This document shows positions 55,890-64,000 of a DNA stretch of 64,000 nucleotides, piece after piece. The notes below the pieces were generated by a model that was not told the DNA's origin, ran no database searches, and saw nothing but the letters and a program-made list of their open reading frames with translations. The DNA lies in NCBI RefSeq assembly GCF_028553745.1, contig NZ_CP067130.1:1-64000 (forward strand). Direction: 5' to 3'. The stretch is from Paracoccus seriniphilus (lineage in GTDB: Bacteria > Pseudomonadota > Alphaproteobacteria > Rhodobacterales > Rhodobacteraceae). How positions within the stretch are numbered: position 1 is the first letter of the stretch; the number at the start of each line of letters is the position of its first letter. The translations under genes were made by a program, and so were the position numbers.

Positions 55890-56647
55890 GCATCGACACT
55901 CAGAAGGGCGATGACGGGGTTCTTGTCATCACGCTGAACGAGCCGGACCGGCGCAACCCCGTCGGCCATGCAACGCGCCAGAACCTTCTTGCGGTGCTGG
56001 CCGAGGCGGGGGCGGATGACAGCGTGCGGGCCGTTGTTCTGACAGGGGCCGGCGGGCATTTCTCGGCCGGGGGCGATATTCGCGATCAGGGCGAGCGCAG
56101 TCTGGCGGCCCATCGTGCGCGCTTCGCGGTGATCAGCGATCTTGTATCGCGGATGGCGCGCTTTCCAAAACCGCTCGTTGCCGCTGTCGAGGGCTGGGCC
56201 GCAGGCGGAGGATTTTCGCTGGCGATGGCCTGCCCGACGGTCGTCGCCTCGCGCGATGCTCGTTTCGTGGCCAGCTTTACCAAGATCGCGCTCATGCCGG
56301 ATCTGGGATTGCTCAGCACGCTGCCTGCACGGGTCGGCCCGGCGCGCGCGCGGCGGCTGATCCTGACCAATCGCGTCGTCGGCGCGCCCGAGGCGCATGA
56401 GCTTGGTATCGTCGATGAACTTGCGGATGTGGGTGGTGCACTCGACACCGCTGTAGCCCTTGTGCTGGAAGAGGCCGAGGGTCCGGCCATGGCAAGGCAG
56501 TTCATTGTCGATTGGTTCGCCCGCGACCTTTCGCCCGCGCTGGAATATGAGCAGGCGGTTCAACCCATGCTTATCAATAGTGCTGATGCAGCCGAAGGGA
56601 GGGCAGCCTTCGCCGAAAAGAGGCCGCCACAGTTTCGCGGATGCTGA
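55886..56647 (+). CDS. Enoyl-CoA hydratase/isomerase family protein
   Basis: This 253-residue crotonase-fold protein has VRAVVLTGAGGHFSAGGDIR near 48-67 (oxyanion-hole loop) and KPLVAAVEGWAAGGGFSLAM near 94-113. It acts on an acyl-CoA ester by hydration, isomerisation or a related step; the exact reaction depends on residues not decisive by eye. It overlaps the MaoC gene by 4 bases, and the membrane-protein gene starts immediately after its stop. Confidence 0.9.
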   Translation: MSIDTQKGDDGVLVITLNEPDRRNPVGHATRQNLLAVLAEAGADDSVRAVVLTGAGGHFSAGGDIRDQGERSLAAHRARFAVISDLVSRMARFPKPLVAAVEGWAAGGGFSLAMACPTVVASRDARFVASFTKIALMPDLGLLSTLPARVGPARARRLILTNRVVGAPEAHELGIVDELADVGGALDTAVALVLEEAEGPAMARQFIVDWFARDLSPALEYEQAVQPMLINSADAAEGRAAFAEKRPPQFRGC

Positions 56648-58072
56648 ATGGCCGGGGATGACGTGTCCCTGTCGATGACGCTTCGCCGTGCCGCCATTGC
56701 ATTTGTCATGGCGGTCTCGCTGCTGTTGGTCTTCGTCGAGTCACGAGTTCTGACATGCCTGGCGGTGATCGCGCTGATCATGTTTCTGTTTCTGGCCCGC
56801 CGGCAGCTGAAGGCCGTTAACCGGGTGCCGTTGCTGCTTTCGGTGATTGTGCTGGGGGTGGCGCTCTCGCGCGGCGTGCTGACCGAGGCGCTGTGGCAGG
56901 CCATGGACCGGATGCTTTTCCTGTCGGCCCTGATCGCGATGCTGGGAACCTTGCGCTCTGCGGCTGCCATCGCGCCGGAAGTGTTGCAGGCCGGGGCCTA
57001 TGTCACTAACCAGCCCGCATCACGGCGCTATCTTGCCATGACTATGGGTGGGCATCTATTCGGAGTGCTGATCAATTTCGGTGGTCTTGCATTGCTGCTG
57101 GATCTGGTCAAACGCTCGATGGCCACGCCGGCCACCGCCAATCTTCCTGAGGCGGCTCGTGAGGCACGGCTGCGACGCATGACGCTGGCGGTGGTTCGGG
57201 GATTTTCGATGATCTCGCTGTGGTCGCCCTTTGGCTTTGCGACCAATGCGATCCTGATCACGCTGCCGGGTGTCTCTTACATGGATTTTGGCCCTGTCGG
57301 TTTCGCGATGTCCTTTCTGTTCATCGCCATAGGCTGGGGCTTTGACCGCATCGACGGGCGACGTTTCCGGCGCCTTGGGTTGCCGCGCCCCAGTCCGCCA
57401 CAGGGCAGTTGGCGCGGCGCCGCGCTGATGGTGGCGCATGTTCTGGCCTTGGGTGCGGGCATCGTGACGATACATGAGCTGACGTCGCTTAGCTTCCAAC
57501 AGGCACTGATCCTCATGGTGCCGACATATGCCTTGCTGTGGGCGGCCTCTGCCGGTCGCCGCGCAATGGGCGGCGCGGCAACCGGGGTCGTGGCGGCGTC
57601 GCGCATGACCTGGCTGCGCCTGTCGGATCTTGGCGCCGAGGTTGGCGTTTTTGCCGCGGCGGGATTCCTGCCGGTGATCTTGTTGGCGATCATTCCGATC
57701 GAAGATTTTCGCGCGACAATCATTGCAATGGGGTTGGGACCGGTCGCGCTTGCACTTGGGCTGAGCCTGCTGACGGTGGCGCTGGCCTTCTGTGGAGTGA
57801 ATCCGATTGTGACGGCCTCGGTCTTTGGCGCAATTGCCGCGCAGCTTGCCGTGCCGGGATTAAGCAATGCCGCCATCGCGCTGGCAATCACCGGGGGCTG
57901 GACCGCGGTAATCGGTTTGTCACCTCTGATCACGACACTGGTGATCGCAGGAACGATCATGGAGCGTAGCACCAGCAGGATCGGGCTTGTCTGGAACGGA
58001 CCCTATTGCCTTGCCATCCTGTTCGTCTGGCTGCTGTTCCTGACAACCCTGATCTGGTCCGGCGCAGTCTAG
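56648..58072 (+). CDS. Polytopic membrane protein of unknown function
   Basis: This 474-residue protein has about ten to twelve hydrophobic segments (for example IAFVMAVSLLLVFVESRVLT, GLALLLDLVKRS, VGVFAAAGFLPVILLAIIPI, LAFCGVNPIVTASVFGAIAA) and few long soluble loops. I do not recognise its family. The two-half layout with NPIVTASV-type glycine/proline breaks resembles ion or organic-anion transporters. Its ATG directly follows the enoyl-CoA hydratase stop, so it belongs to the same operon and may import or export the pathway's acid. Confidence 0.75.
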   Translation: MAGDDVSLSMTLRRAAIAFVMAVSLLLVFVESRVLTCLAVIALIMFLFLARRQLKAVNRVPLLLSVIVLGVALSRGVLTEALWQAMDRMLFLSALIAMLGTLRSAAAIAPEVLQAGAYVTNQPASRRYLAMTMGGHLFGVLINFGGLALLLDLVKRSMATPATANLPEAAREARLRRMTLAVVRGFSMISLWSPFGFATNAILITLPGVSYMDFGPVGFAMSFLFIAIGWGFDRIDGRRFRRLGLPRPSPPQGSWRGAALMVAHVLALGAGIVTIHELTSLSFQQALILMVPTYALLWAASAGRRAMGGAATGVVAASRMTWLRLSDLGAEVGVFAAAGFLPVILLAIIPIEDFRATIIAMGLGPVALALGLSLLTVALAFCGVNPIVTASVFGAIAAQLAVPGLSNAAIALAITGGWTAVIGLSPLITTLVIAGTIMERSTSRIGLVWNGPYCLAILFVWLLFLTTLIWSGAV

Positions 58073-58136
58073 GATTGCAACAGGCCGAAATGGGCATGGT
58101 TGCCTATCCGGCTATACCCCATATGCATGTCTTTTT

Positions 58137-59063
58137 TCAGAGCGTTGTCCCGGGCCATTGACCGGTGGCGACCATGGCATGGACTTCGGATGTCAGGAAC
58201 TCGGCAAAGCTGCTGGTCAGGCGCGATCCGGGCCGGTTCAGAGGGGTCATCAACACAAGTGTCCGGTCGATCGATTGCCTGACGATGGGGCGGGCGATCA
58301 GACGTCCGTCGCGGACATGGTTGATCACGCTGATCAGCGGCAGGATCGTGCTGCCCAGCCCGCGCTCGACGAAAGCCAGCATCGTCGGCAGGATGTCGAT
58401 CTCGAGCACCACCTCGAGATCGATCCGCTCATCCTGCGAAATGGATTCGACGCGGCGGCGCAAACCATGCTCGGGATTGGGTAGGATCAAGGGTTTCGTC
58501 AGCGCGTCATGCATCGGGATCGGCACGCCATCACGATCACCTTCTTTCTCGGCGGACTGGATCAGGAAAAGCTGCTCGAGAATGATCGGCTGGGCCTTGA
58601 TCGAAGGTGATTTTTGGTCCTCATATGCAACCCCCAGGTCGATCTTTCCCCGCAGCAGCCAGTCCTGAACATGGCCGCTGAAACCCGAGATGATCCGCAG
58701 CTTCACCTCGGGATAGCGGTCCATCGTGCGTTCGATCAGATGCGTGGCCAGTATCTCGGACACGGTGGGCGGCAGGCCAAGCGTCACGGTGCCTGAAAGT
58801 GGCGCACGATTGCCGGAAATGTCCCCGGCCATATCCGCGACATCCTCCAGGATCGCTTTTGCCCGGCGTGCCAGCCGGATTCCCTCCTCGGTGGGCATGA
58901 CCCCGCGACCATGCCGGCGCAACAGCGCGACATTGAGTTCTTCCTCCAATGCCTTGACCTGACGGCTGAGGGCGGGCTGGGCGATGTTCAGACGTTCGGC
59001 GGCGGCGGTGATGCTGCTCAGCTCGACCACCTGGATGAAGTTGCGCAACTGCCGGAAATCCAT
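58137..59063 (-). CDS. LysR-family transcriptional regulator
   Basis: This 308-residue protein starts MDFRQLRNFIQVVELSSITA with the LysR helix-turn-helix (about 15-65: AAERLNIAQPALSRQVKALE) and an effector domain from 90. It is similar in style to regulators of aromatic and dicarboxylic acid catabolism. It is divergent from the TAXI-type receptor gene with a 178-base gap, so the TRAP/CoA-transferase operon is its likely target. It converges on the membrane-protein gene. Confidence 0.92.
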   Translation of the reverse strand: MDFRQLRNFIQVVELSSITAAAERLNIAQPALSRQVKALEEELNVALLRRHGRGVMPTEEGIRLARRAKAILEDVADMAGDISGNRAPLSGTVTLGLPPTVSEILATHLIERTMDRYPEVKLRIISGFSGHVQDWLLRGKIDLGVAYEDQKSPSIKAQPIILEQLFLIQSAEKEGDRDGVPIPMHDALTKPLILPNPEHGLRRRVESISQDERIDLEVVLEIDILPTMLAFVERGLGSTILPLISVINHVRDGRLIARPIVRQSIDRTLVLMTPLNRPGSRLTSSFAEFLTSEVHAMVATGQWPGTTL

Positions 59064-59241
59064 TCATGCCTCATATGTATCGCTGATATATTTATAATGC
59101 ATTTGAATCATGTCTTCCAGTTCGCCAAGCTCAGTTATGGAGGAAGGCGTCAATCCTGCCGGGCAAGCCATCGCCTGATCGGGGATGCAGGTCGCAAAAA
59201 AGAACGACCCGCTGACGTTTTGGGAGAACAGGGAGAATTAC
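59064..59241. promoter_or_regulatory. Divergent LysR/TRAP promoter region
   Basis: ATAT-N9-ATAT at 59073-59089, which contains a T-N11-A LysR-type core (T59074 to A59086), lies just upstream of the LysR start in an A/T-rich patch. AGGGAGAATTAC precedes the receptor ATG at 59242. LysR control is an inference. Confidence 0.4.
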
Positions 59242-60372
59242 ATGAAAACCGGATTCAAGTTCGGGGTCGCTGTCAGCGGTCTAGTGACAATGACTGCGTT
59301 TGGTGCCTGGGCGCAGGACCTGCCGAAAACCATGGTATGGACATCTTATGACGTTGGGTCGGCAGGATATGCCGAAGCTTCTGCGATTGCCGATGCGTTC
59401 GGCAAGGAGTTTGGCACCCGTGTGCGCATCCAGCCATCGGGCAGTGGAATCGGACGTCTGCAACCACTGCTGCAAGGGCGCGCTGATTACGCATTCCTCG
59501 CGACCGAAGCGTTCTTTGTTGCCGAAGGGGCCTTTGATTTCGCAACGCGCGACTGGGGCCCGCGTGAGCTGCGCGCGGTGGCAGGCCGTCCGGCAGGCAT
59601 CACGCTCATTGCGGCGGGAGATGCGGGGATCGAGAATGTCGAGGACGCCCGCGGCAAGCGCATCGCCTTCGTTGCCGGGAACCCCTCGGTGAATGTGAAA
59701 TGCGAGGCGATCCTCGCCTTTGGCGGCTTGACGCTGGACGATGTCGAAGTGGTCACCTTTCCGACCTATGGCTCGGCGATGGCGTCGATGACCCGCAACG
59801 AATCCGACGCCACCTGCACGACGCCCACGACCAGTCAGCTTTACGAATTGGCCGAAAGCCCGAGGGGCATCCATTATGCGCCACTGGAGGCAGACAATGC
59901 CGCCGGCTGGGAGGGATTGCTGAAGGTGCTGCCGATCATGAGCCCGTCGGACGAGGATGTTGCCGCCGGTCTCGAGGAAGGCGAGATCGCCAAGATGGCC
60001 GCCTATCGCTATCCGGTGATCACGACCACGGCCGAGAAATCGGCGGATGATGTCTATGCCTTTATCAAGTCGCTCGATGAGAGCTACGAGCTTTACAAGA
60101 ACGGCACCGCCACCATGTCGCGCTGGACGCTTGAAAAGTCGGGCAAGCCCGCCATCGATGTGCCCTTCCACGAAGGCGCCATTCGCTACCTGAAGGAAAA
60201 GGGCATCTGGACCAAAGAGGATGATGCCTGGAACGAGAAACGGATTGCCCGCATGGATGCGCTGCTGGCGGCGTGGGAGGAGTTTCTGCCACAGAATGAA
60301 GCCTTGTCCGATGAAGAGTTCTCGCAGGCCTGGATGGCCCGGCGCGCCGAGCTCGTCTCGGGTCTCAACTAA
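59242..60372 (+). CDS. TAXI-family TRAP transporter solute receptor
   Basis: The start MKTGFKFGVAVSGLVTMTAF at 59242 (after AGGGAGAATTAC) gives a signal peptide cleaved near AWA-QD. The 376-residue receptor has the TAXI pattern: MVWTSYDVGSAGYAEASAIA, then RVRIQPSGSGIGRLQPLLQG and DYAFLATEAFF. It captures an organic acid in the periplasm for the fused permease encoded next. TAXI receptors bind carboxylates or glutamate-like ligands; the local CoA enzymes suggest a carboxylic acid. Confidence 0.9.
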   Translation: MKTGFKFGVAVSGLVTMTAFGAWAQDLPKTMVWTSYDVGSAGYAEASAIADAFGKEFGTRVRIQPSGSGIGRLQPLLQGRADYAFLATEAFFVAEGAFDFATRDWGPRELRAVAGRPAGITLIAAGDAGIENVEDARGKRIAFVAGNPSVNVKCEAILAFGGLTLDDVEVVTFPTYGSAMASMTRNESDATCTTPTTSQLYELAESPRGIHYAPLEADNAAGWEGLLKVLPIMSPSDEDVAAGLEEGEIAKMAAYRYPVITTTAEKSADDVYAFIKSLDESYELYKNGTATMSRWTLEKSGKPAIDVPFHEGAIRYLKEKGIWTKEDDAWNEKRIARMDALLAAWEEFLPQNEALSDEEFSQAWMARRAELVSGLN

Positions 60373-60443
60373 GCGGCTGCTCTCACATATTCTCCGGCGC
60401 GGACCGCGCCGGGGGATCGTCTTGCTTCGATCAGGAAGAAACC

Positions 60444-62396
60444 ATGGATTCCGACAAGACCACCGATGTCGCGATGCCGGACGGCCAGGCCGCTATCCTT
60501 CCGCCGCCCTTGCCCGGACAGAAGTCCATCCGCGTGATCGTCATGGTGATGGGCGCGCTTGGCCTCGTGATGGCGATCAACCAGCAGTTCCTGCTGAACC
60601 TGTTCGGGTTCCAGCCTCTGGGGAATGCCTATCTCTACTATCTGATCGGCATCTTTCTGGCCCTGGCCTTCCTGACCCTGCCGGTCAGTGCGATGTATCC
60701 CCGACGGTATCGGTGGCTGAACCCGGTACTTGCAGTCGCGGCGTTGGTCAGCGCCGGTTGGCTTGGCACGCATGGGCTCGACATCATCCAGAAGGGCTGG
60801 GAATATGATGCGCCGCTTCTGGCCGATGTCATGGCGTCGATATTGATCCTGCTTGTTCTGGAAGGGGTGCGGCGTGCGGGGGGGCCGGTCCTGTTGGCCA
60901 CGGCGCTGCTGTTCGGAGCCTATCCGCTTTATGCCGATTACATGCCCGGTTTCCTTTGGGGGACCGAATATTCGCTAATCGGAACCGTTCGCGCGCATGT
61001 ACTGGGCGTCGAGTCGATCATCGGCATTCCCATGCAGGTCGTCGCGGAACTGGTGATCGGCTTTGTAATCTTCGGTTCGGTCCTTGTCGCGACGAAGGGC
61101 AGCGATTTTTTCATGGAGCTTGCATCCGCGTTGCTGGGTAACAGCCGGGGTGGCCCCGCCAAGGTTGCGGTAATGGGCTCGGGCATTCTCGGCTCTCTTT
61201 CCGGCAGCGTGATCTCGAATATTCTGACCTCGGGACCGTTTTCGATCCCGACGATGCGCCGGGTCGGTTATCCGGCCTATTATGCCGCTGCCGTCGAGGC
61301 CTGCGCCTCGACTGGCGCGACGTTGATGCCGCCGGTAATGGGCACAGTCGCCTTCGTCATGGCCTCGTTTCTTGGGGTGCAATATTCAAGCATCGTCATT
61401 GCCGCGATCATTCCGGCGCTGATGTTCTATATCGCGTTGCTCTTTCAGGTCGACATGTATGCGGCGCGCCGTGGGCTCAAGGGGCTGCCGCGCGACGAGA
61501 TGCCCGCAATCTGGCCGGTGCTGAAATCTGGCTGGCCCTATCTGCTGAGCCTCGCCGTTCTGATCTTTGTACTGATGGGGCTGCGTATGGAAGCGCGCTC
61601 TCCATATTATGCCTCGGTGGTGATGGTGGTCGCGACCGCGTTCAACAAGAATACCCGTCTGACATTTGGCCGGGCCAAGGCACTGCTGTTTGACATCTCG
61701 ACGAATATCGCCGGTCTGGTTGCGGTTCTGGCCGGGATTGGTCTTGTTGTCGGTGGTCTGTCCTATACCGGCGTTGCGGGTGCATTCTCACGCGAGTTGC
61801 TGCTTTATGCTGGAGGGAACACGGCGCTGATGCTGATTGCCGGGGCTGTGACCAGTTTTGTCCTGGGCATGGGGATGACGGTGACGGCCTGTTACATCTT
61901 CCTGTCGATCCTGCTGGCTCCGGCTCTTGTGCAGGCCGGGCTCAACCCGATCGCCAGCCATCTGTTTATCCTTTACTGGGGAATGCTGTCCTATATTACC
62001 CCGCCGGTCGCGCTGGCCGCCATTACCGCCGCGAATGTGGCCGGGTCGAAACCGATGCAGACCGGGCTGCACGCCATGCGTCTGGGGATGCCGCTTTTCG
62101 TGCTGCCCTTCATCTTCGTCTATGATCCCGCGCTGATCATGGATGGGACATGGTTGCAGATCTTTGAACGTGTCCTGCTGACCCTGGTGGCAATCTGGGC
62201 GATCACCTCGGCCTTCGAGGCCTGGATCTACAAGGTAGGCCAGATCGGCATGCTGAGCCGGGCTGCCTTTGCCCTTGGTGGCGTTCTCATCCTTTTTCCC
62301 GAACTGACCACCAGCCTCGCAGGGGCGGGAATTCTGATGGCAGTGATCGTTGTGAATCGCGGGCTCGGGCGCCGCAGAAACGCCGTCAGGGCGTAA
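60444..62396 (+). CDS. TRAP transporter fused permease (4TM/12TM)
   Basis: This 650-residue inner-membrane protein joins the small (DctQ-like) and large (DctM-like) TRAP subunits. The N-terminal ~150 residues have four helices. The large part has GNSRGGPAKVAVMGSGILGS near 233-252, CASTGATLMPPVMGTVAFVM near 287-306, VLGMGMTVTACYIFLS and YITPPVALAAITAANVAGS near 515-535, which are classic TRAP motifs. It pairs with the TAXI receptor before it. A different, truncated TRAP permease is at 7522. Confidence 0.93.
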   Translation: MDSDKTTDVAMPDGQAAILPPPLPGQKSIRVIVMVMGALGLVMAINQQFLLNLFGFQPLGNAYLYYLIGIFLALAFLTLPVSAMYPRRYRWLNPVLAVAALVSAGWLGTHGLDIIQKGWEYDAPLLADVMASILILLVLEGVRRAGGPVLLATALLFGAYPLYADYMPGFLWGTEYSLIGTVRAHVLGVESIIGIPMQVVAELVIGFVIFGSVLVATKGSDFFMELASALLGNSRGGPAKVAVMGSGILGSLSGSVISNILTSGPFSIPTMRRVGYPAYYAAAVEACASTGATLMPPVMGTVAFVMASFLGVQYSSIVIAAIIPALMFYIALLFQVDMYAARRGLKGLPRDEMPAIWPVLKSGWPYLLSLAVLIFVLMGLRMEARSPYYASVVMVVATAFNKNTRLTFGRAKALLFDISTNIAGLVAVLAGIGLVVGGLSYTGVAGAFSRELLLYAGGNTALMLIAGAVTSFVLGMGMTVTACYIFLSILLAPALVQAGLNPIASHLFILYWGMLSYITPPVALAAITAANVAGSKPMQTGLHAMRLGMPLFVLPFIFVYDPALIMDGTWLQIFERVLLTLVAIWAITSAFEAWIYKVGQIGMLSRAAFALGGVLILFPELTTSLAGAGILMAVIVVNRGLGRRRNAVRA

Positions 62397-62418
62397 GACA
62401 GAAATCAGGAGAAACGAG

Positions 62419-63084
62419 ATGGACAAGAGTGTGGCCGACCTGGAAACTGCGGTCGCTCCAATCCCCGACGGTGCTTCGGTGATGATCGGAGGCTTCGGAT
62501 CTTCAGGTATTCCCCTTGCCTTGATTGATGCGCTGTTGGCGCAGGGTGCCAGCGGCTTGACGGTGATCTCGAACAATGCCGGTGCCGGTGAGACCGGGAT
62601 CGCCAAGCTGCTGAAGGCCGGACGCGTGGCAAAGGTTATCTGTTCCTATCCGCGCACCCCCGGTTCGATCTGGTTCGAAAAACGATATCAGACCGGAGAG
62701 GTCGAGCTGGAAGTCGTGCCTCAAGGTACATTGGCCGAGCGCATCCGCGCAGCAGGGGCTGGGCTGGGCGGCTTTCTGACTCCGACCGGCTATGGAACCC
62801 TGTTGGCAGAGGGCAAGGAGACCCGCGTGATCGGCGGGCGCGGCTATGTTATGGAGTTGCCGCTACACGCGGATTTCGCGCTGCTGCATGCCGAGCGTGC
62901 AGACCGGTGGGGCAATCTCGGCTTTCACGCCACAGCGCGCAATTTCAATCCGGTGATGGCGATGGGCGCGCGACATGCGGTGGCCGAGGTGCGGCAGCTT
63001 TGTGCGACCCCGCTTGATCCTGAACATGTGGTGACGCCGGGCATCTTTGTCCAGAGCGTCGTGGAATGCGGAGTGCAGGCATGA
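62419..63084 (+). CDS. CoA-transferase alpha subunit (class I)
   Basis: This 221-residue protein is a family I CoA-transferase A subunit: GASVMIGGFGSSGIPLALID near 17-36, LTVISNNAGAGETGIAKLLK, TPTGYGTLLAEGKETRV near 115-131 and the common GNLGFHATARNFNPVMAMG segment near 172. With the next gene it forms a heteromer that activates an acid using another CoA ester as donor (as in succinyl-CoA:3-ketoacid transferases). A GGAGAAACGAG site precedes the ATG. It follows the TRAP permease, so it may act on the imported acid. Confidence 0.93.
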   Translation: MDKSVADLETAVAPIPDGASVMIGGFGSSGIPLALIDALLAQGASGLTVISNNAGAGETGIAKLLKAGRVAKVICSYPRTPGSIWFEKRYQTGEVELEVVPQGTLAERIRAAGAGLGGFLTPTGYGTLLAEGKETRVIGGRGYVMELPLHADFALLHAERADRWGNLGFHATARNFNPVMAMGARHAVAEVRQLCATPLDPEHVVTPGIFVQSVVECGVQA

Positions 63085-63731
63085 CCGTCATAAATCTGCA
63101 TGCGCTGAGCGATGCCGAACTGGCCGCGCGAGTGGCGCAGGATATTCCCGATGGGTCCTATGTGAATCTGGGGATCGGCAAGCCGACCCATGTCTCGGCC
63201 CATATGCCGGAAGGTCGCGAGGTGATCTATCACTCGGAAAACGGGATTCTGGGCGTGGGGCCGGTGCCCGCCGCGGGCGAGGAAGATCCGGAACTGATTG
63301 ACGCCAGCAAACGCTATGTCACTGCCGCGCCCGGCGCTTCCTATTTTGAACATTCGGACAGTTTTGCCATGATGCGCGGCGGGCATATCGATATTGCCGT
63401 TCTTGGCGCCTATCAGGTGGCCGAAAACGGCGATCTGGCGAACTGGGCGACGCTGGACGAAAGCTATCCGCCTGCGGTCGGCGGGGCGATGGATCTTGTC
63501 GTCGGAGTGCCCCGGATCTTCGTGATGATGCGGCACAGGAATCGTGATGGCACGCCAAAGCTGTTGCAACGCTGCAGCTATCCGCTGACCGGTCTTGGGG
63601 TCGTAAGTCGTGTCTATACCGAACTTGCGGTTCTGGATGTGACGCCGGCCGGCTTCCGCCTTGTCGAACTGACACCAGGCAACCGCCTGGAAGAAGTTCA
63701 GGCGGTGACCGGGGCCAGAATTCTGACCTGA
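63081..63731 (+). CDS. CoA-transferase beta subunit (class I)
   Basis: The start MTVINLHALSDAELAARVAQ at 63081 overlaps the alpha-subunit stop (ATGA), favoured over an in-frame ATG at 63066. The 216-residue protein has YVNLGIGKPTHVSAHMPEGR and the catalytic glutamate in the SENG motif (E53), then SFAMMRGGHIDIAVLGAYQV near 98. It is the catalytic subunit of the class I CoA-transferase. The sequence resembles 3-oxoacid/3-oxoadipate transferase beta subunits, but the substrate is not decided. Confidence 0.93.
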   Translation: MTVINLHALSDAELAARVAQDIPDGSYVNLGIGKPTHVSAHMPEGREVIYHSENGILGVGPVPAAGEEDPELIDASKRYVTAAPGASYFEHSDSFAMMRGGHIDIAVLGAYQVAENGDLANWATLDESYPPAVGGAMDLVVGVPRIFVMMRHRNRDGTPKLLQRCSYPLTGLGVVSRVYTELAVLDVTPAGFRLVELTPGNRLEEVQAVTGARILT

Positions 63732-63742
63732 AGGACAAGATC

Positions 63743-64000
63743 ATGCCGATACATGAATGCGGCTCGCAGCACCAAATGCCACGTTGGCGGGGGAATGGCA
63801 TGGATCTGAGCTTCCCGCTTTTTGTCTCGGCTGCCCGTCCTGACGCCTTTGCTGCAGCTTGCAGGGCGGGCAGCGATACCGTGGTCATAGACCTTGAGGA
63901 TTCCGTGCCAGCCGACAGCAAGGCGGCGGTGCGGCGCATTCCGCAAAGCGCGATGCCACAGGAACGCTCGGTGTTGCTCTTCCTGCGTGTGAATGGTGTG
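63743..64000 (+). CDS. CitE-like CoA ester lyase, 5' part (runs past window end)
   Basis: The open frame from the ATG at 63743 continues past 64000. After a short leader, LSFPLFVSAARPDAFAAACR and TVVIDLEDSVPADSKAAVRR match the first beta-strand and metal-binding region of HpcH/HpaI-type lyases (compare the gene at 43844-44644). Start could also be the inner ATG at 63800 (MDLSFPLF), which lacks the leader. It follows the CoA-transferase genes by 11 bases, so a second lyase step in the same operon is likely. Confidence 0.75.
   Translation, partial: MPIHECGSQHQMPRWRGNGMDLSFPLFVSAARPDAFAAACRAGSDTVVIDLEDSVPADSKAAVRRIPQSAMPQERSVLLFLRVNGV

Overview
The window starts exactly at the ATG of repA and opens with a complete repABC replication and partitioning cassette, so it is a plasmid or chromid. 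The gene content (repABC, LIV-type and polyamine-type ABC transporters, TRAP systems, IS66/IS6/IS5/IS110 elements, high GC) points to an alphaproteobacterium, most likely Paracoccus or a close relative in the Rhodobacteraceae. No tRNA, rRNA or CRISPR array was seen.

Layout. 1-3.5 kb: repABC, with a candidate antisense RNA between repB and repC and a perfect parS palindrome lying across the repC stop codon. 3.5-12.3 kb: decayed DNA and insertion-sequence debris (a Hint-domain pseudogene, an IS6-family copy, an ISL3 fragment, IS66, IS256, and an IS3 element split by an IS110). It also holds an MBL-fold hydrolase next to a TRAP permease gene cut by the IS66. 12.4-24.0 kb: a coherent catabolic locus with a glutamine synthetase-like ligase, a 1027-residue kinase/M23/class III aminotransferase fusion, an RpiR regulator, a LIV-type ABC importer (one subunit is a permease-ATPase fusion), an N-formylglutamate amidohydrolase-like enzyme and an isochorismatase-fold amidase. 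24.1-28.4 kb: three insertion sequences nested inside each other (IS6 family, then IS5 family, then IS21). 28.4-30.8 kb: a Rieske ferredoxin, a desaturase-like oxygenase and a LysR regulator. 30.8-33.6 kb: more IS debris with a hemolysin-activator (ShlB/FhaC-like) fragment and the 3' end of etfA. 33.7-39.8 kb: a DUF917 protein with a four-gene spermidine/putrescine-type ABC importer and a LysR regulator. 40.0-43.7 kb: a second copy of the IS6 element, an AraC regulator and an intact Hint-domain protein. 43.8-64.0 kb: a large CoA-thioester catabolic region.

How the genes may work together. In the 12.4-24.0 kb locus the importer would bring in a small amino compound. The kinase and PLP domains of the fusion could phosphorylate it and then eliminate phosphate and ammonia, as the related AGPHD1/AGXT2L enzymes do, and the ligase and amidases would handle the nitrogen. 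In the 43.8-64.0 kb region, class III and class I CoA-transferases plus an NDP-forming acyl-CoA synthetase can activate acids. Two acyl-CoA dehydrogenases, two MaoC-type hydratases, an enoyl-CoA hydratase, a short-chain dehydrogenase, a thiolase-like protein and two CitE-type lyases can then break them down. IclR and LysR regulators and a TAXI-type TRAP importer complete this region. The CoA-transferase/MaoC/CitE trio resembles itaconate-type C5 dicarboxylate degradation. Substrates are inferred, not shown by the sequence.
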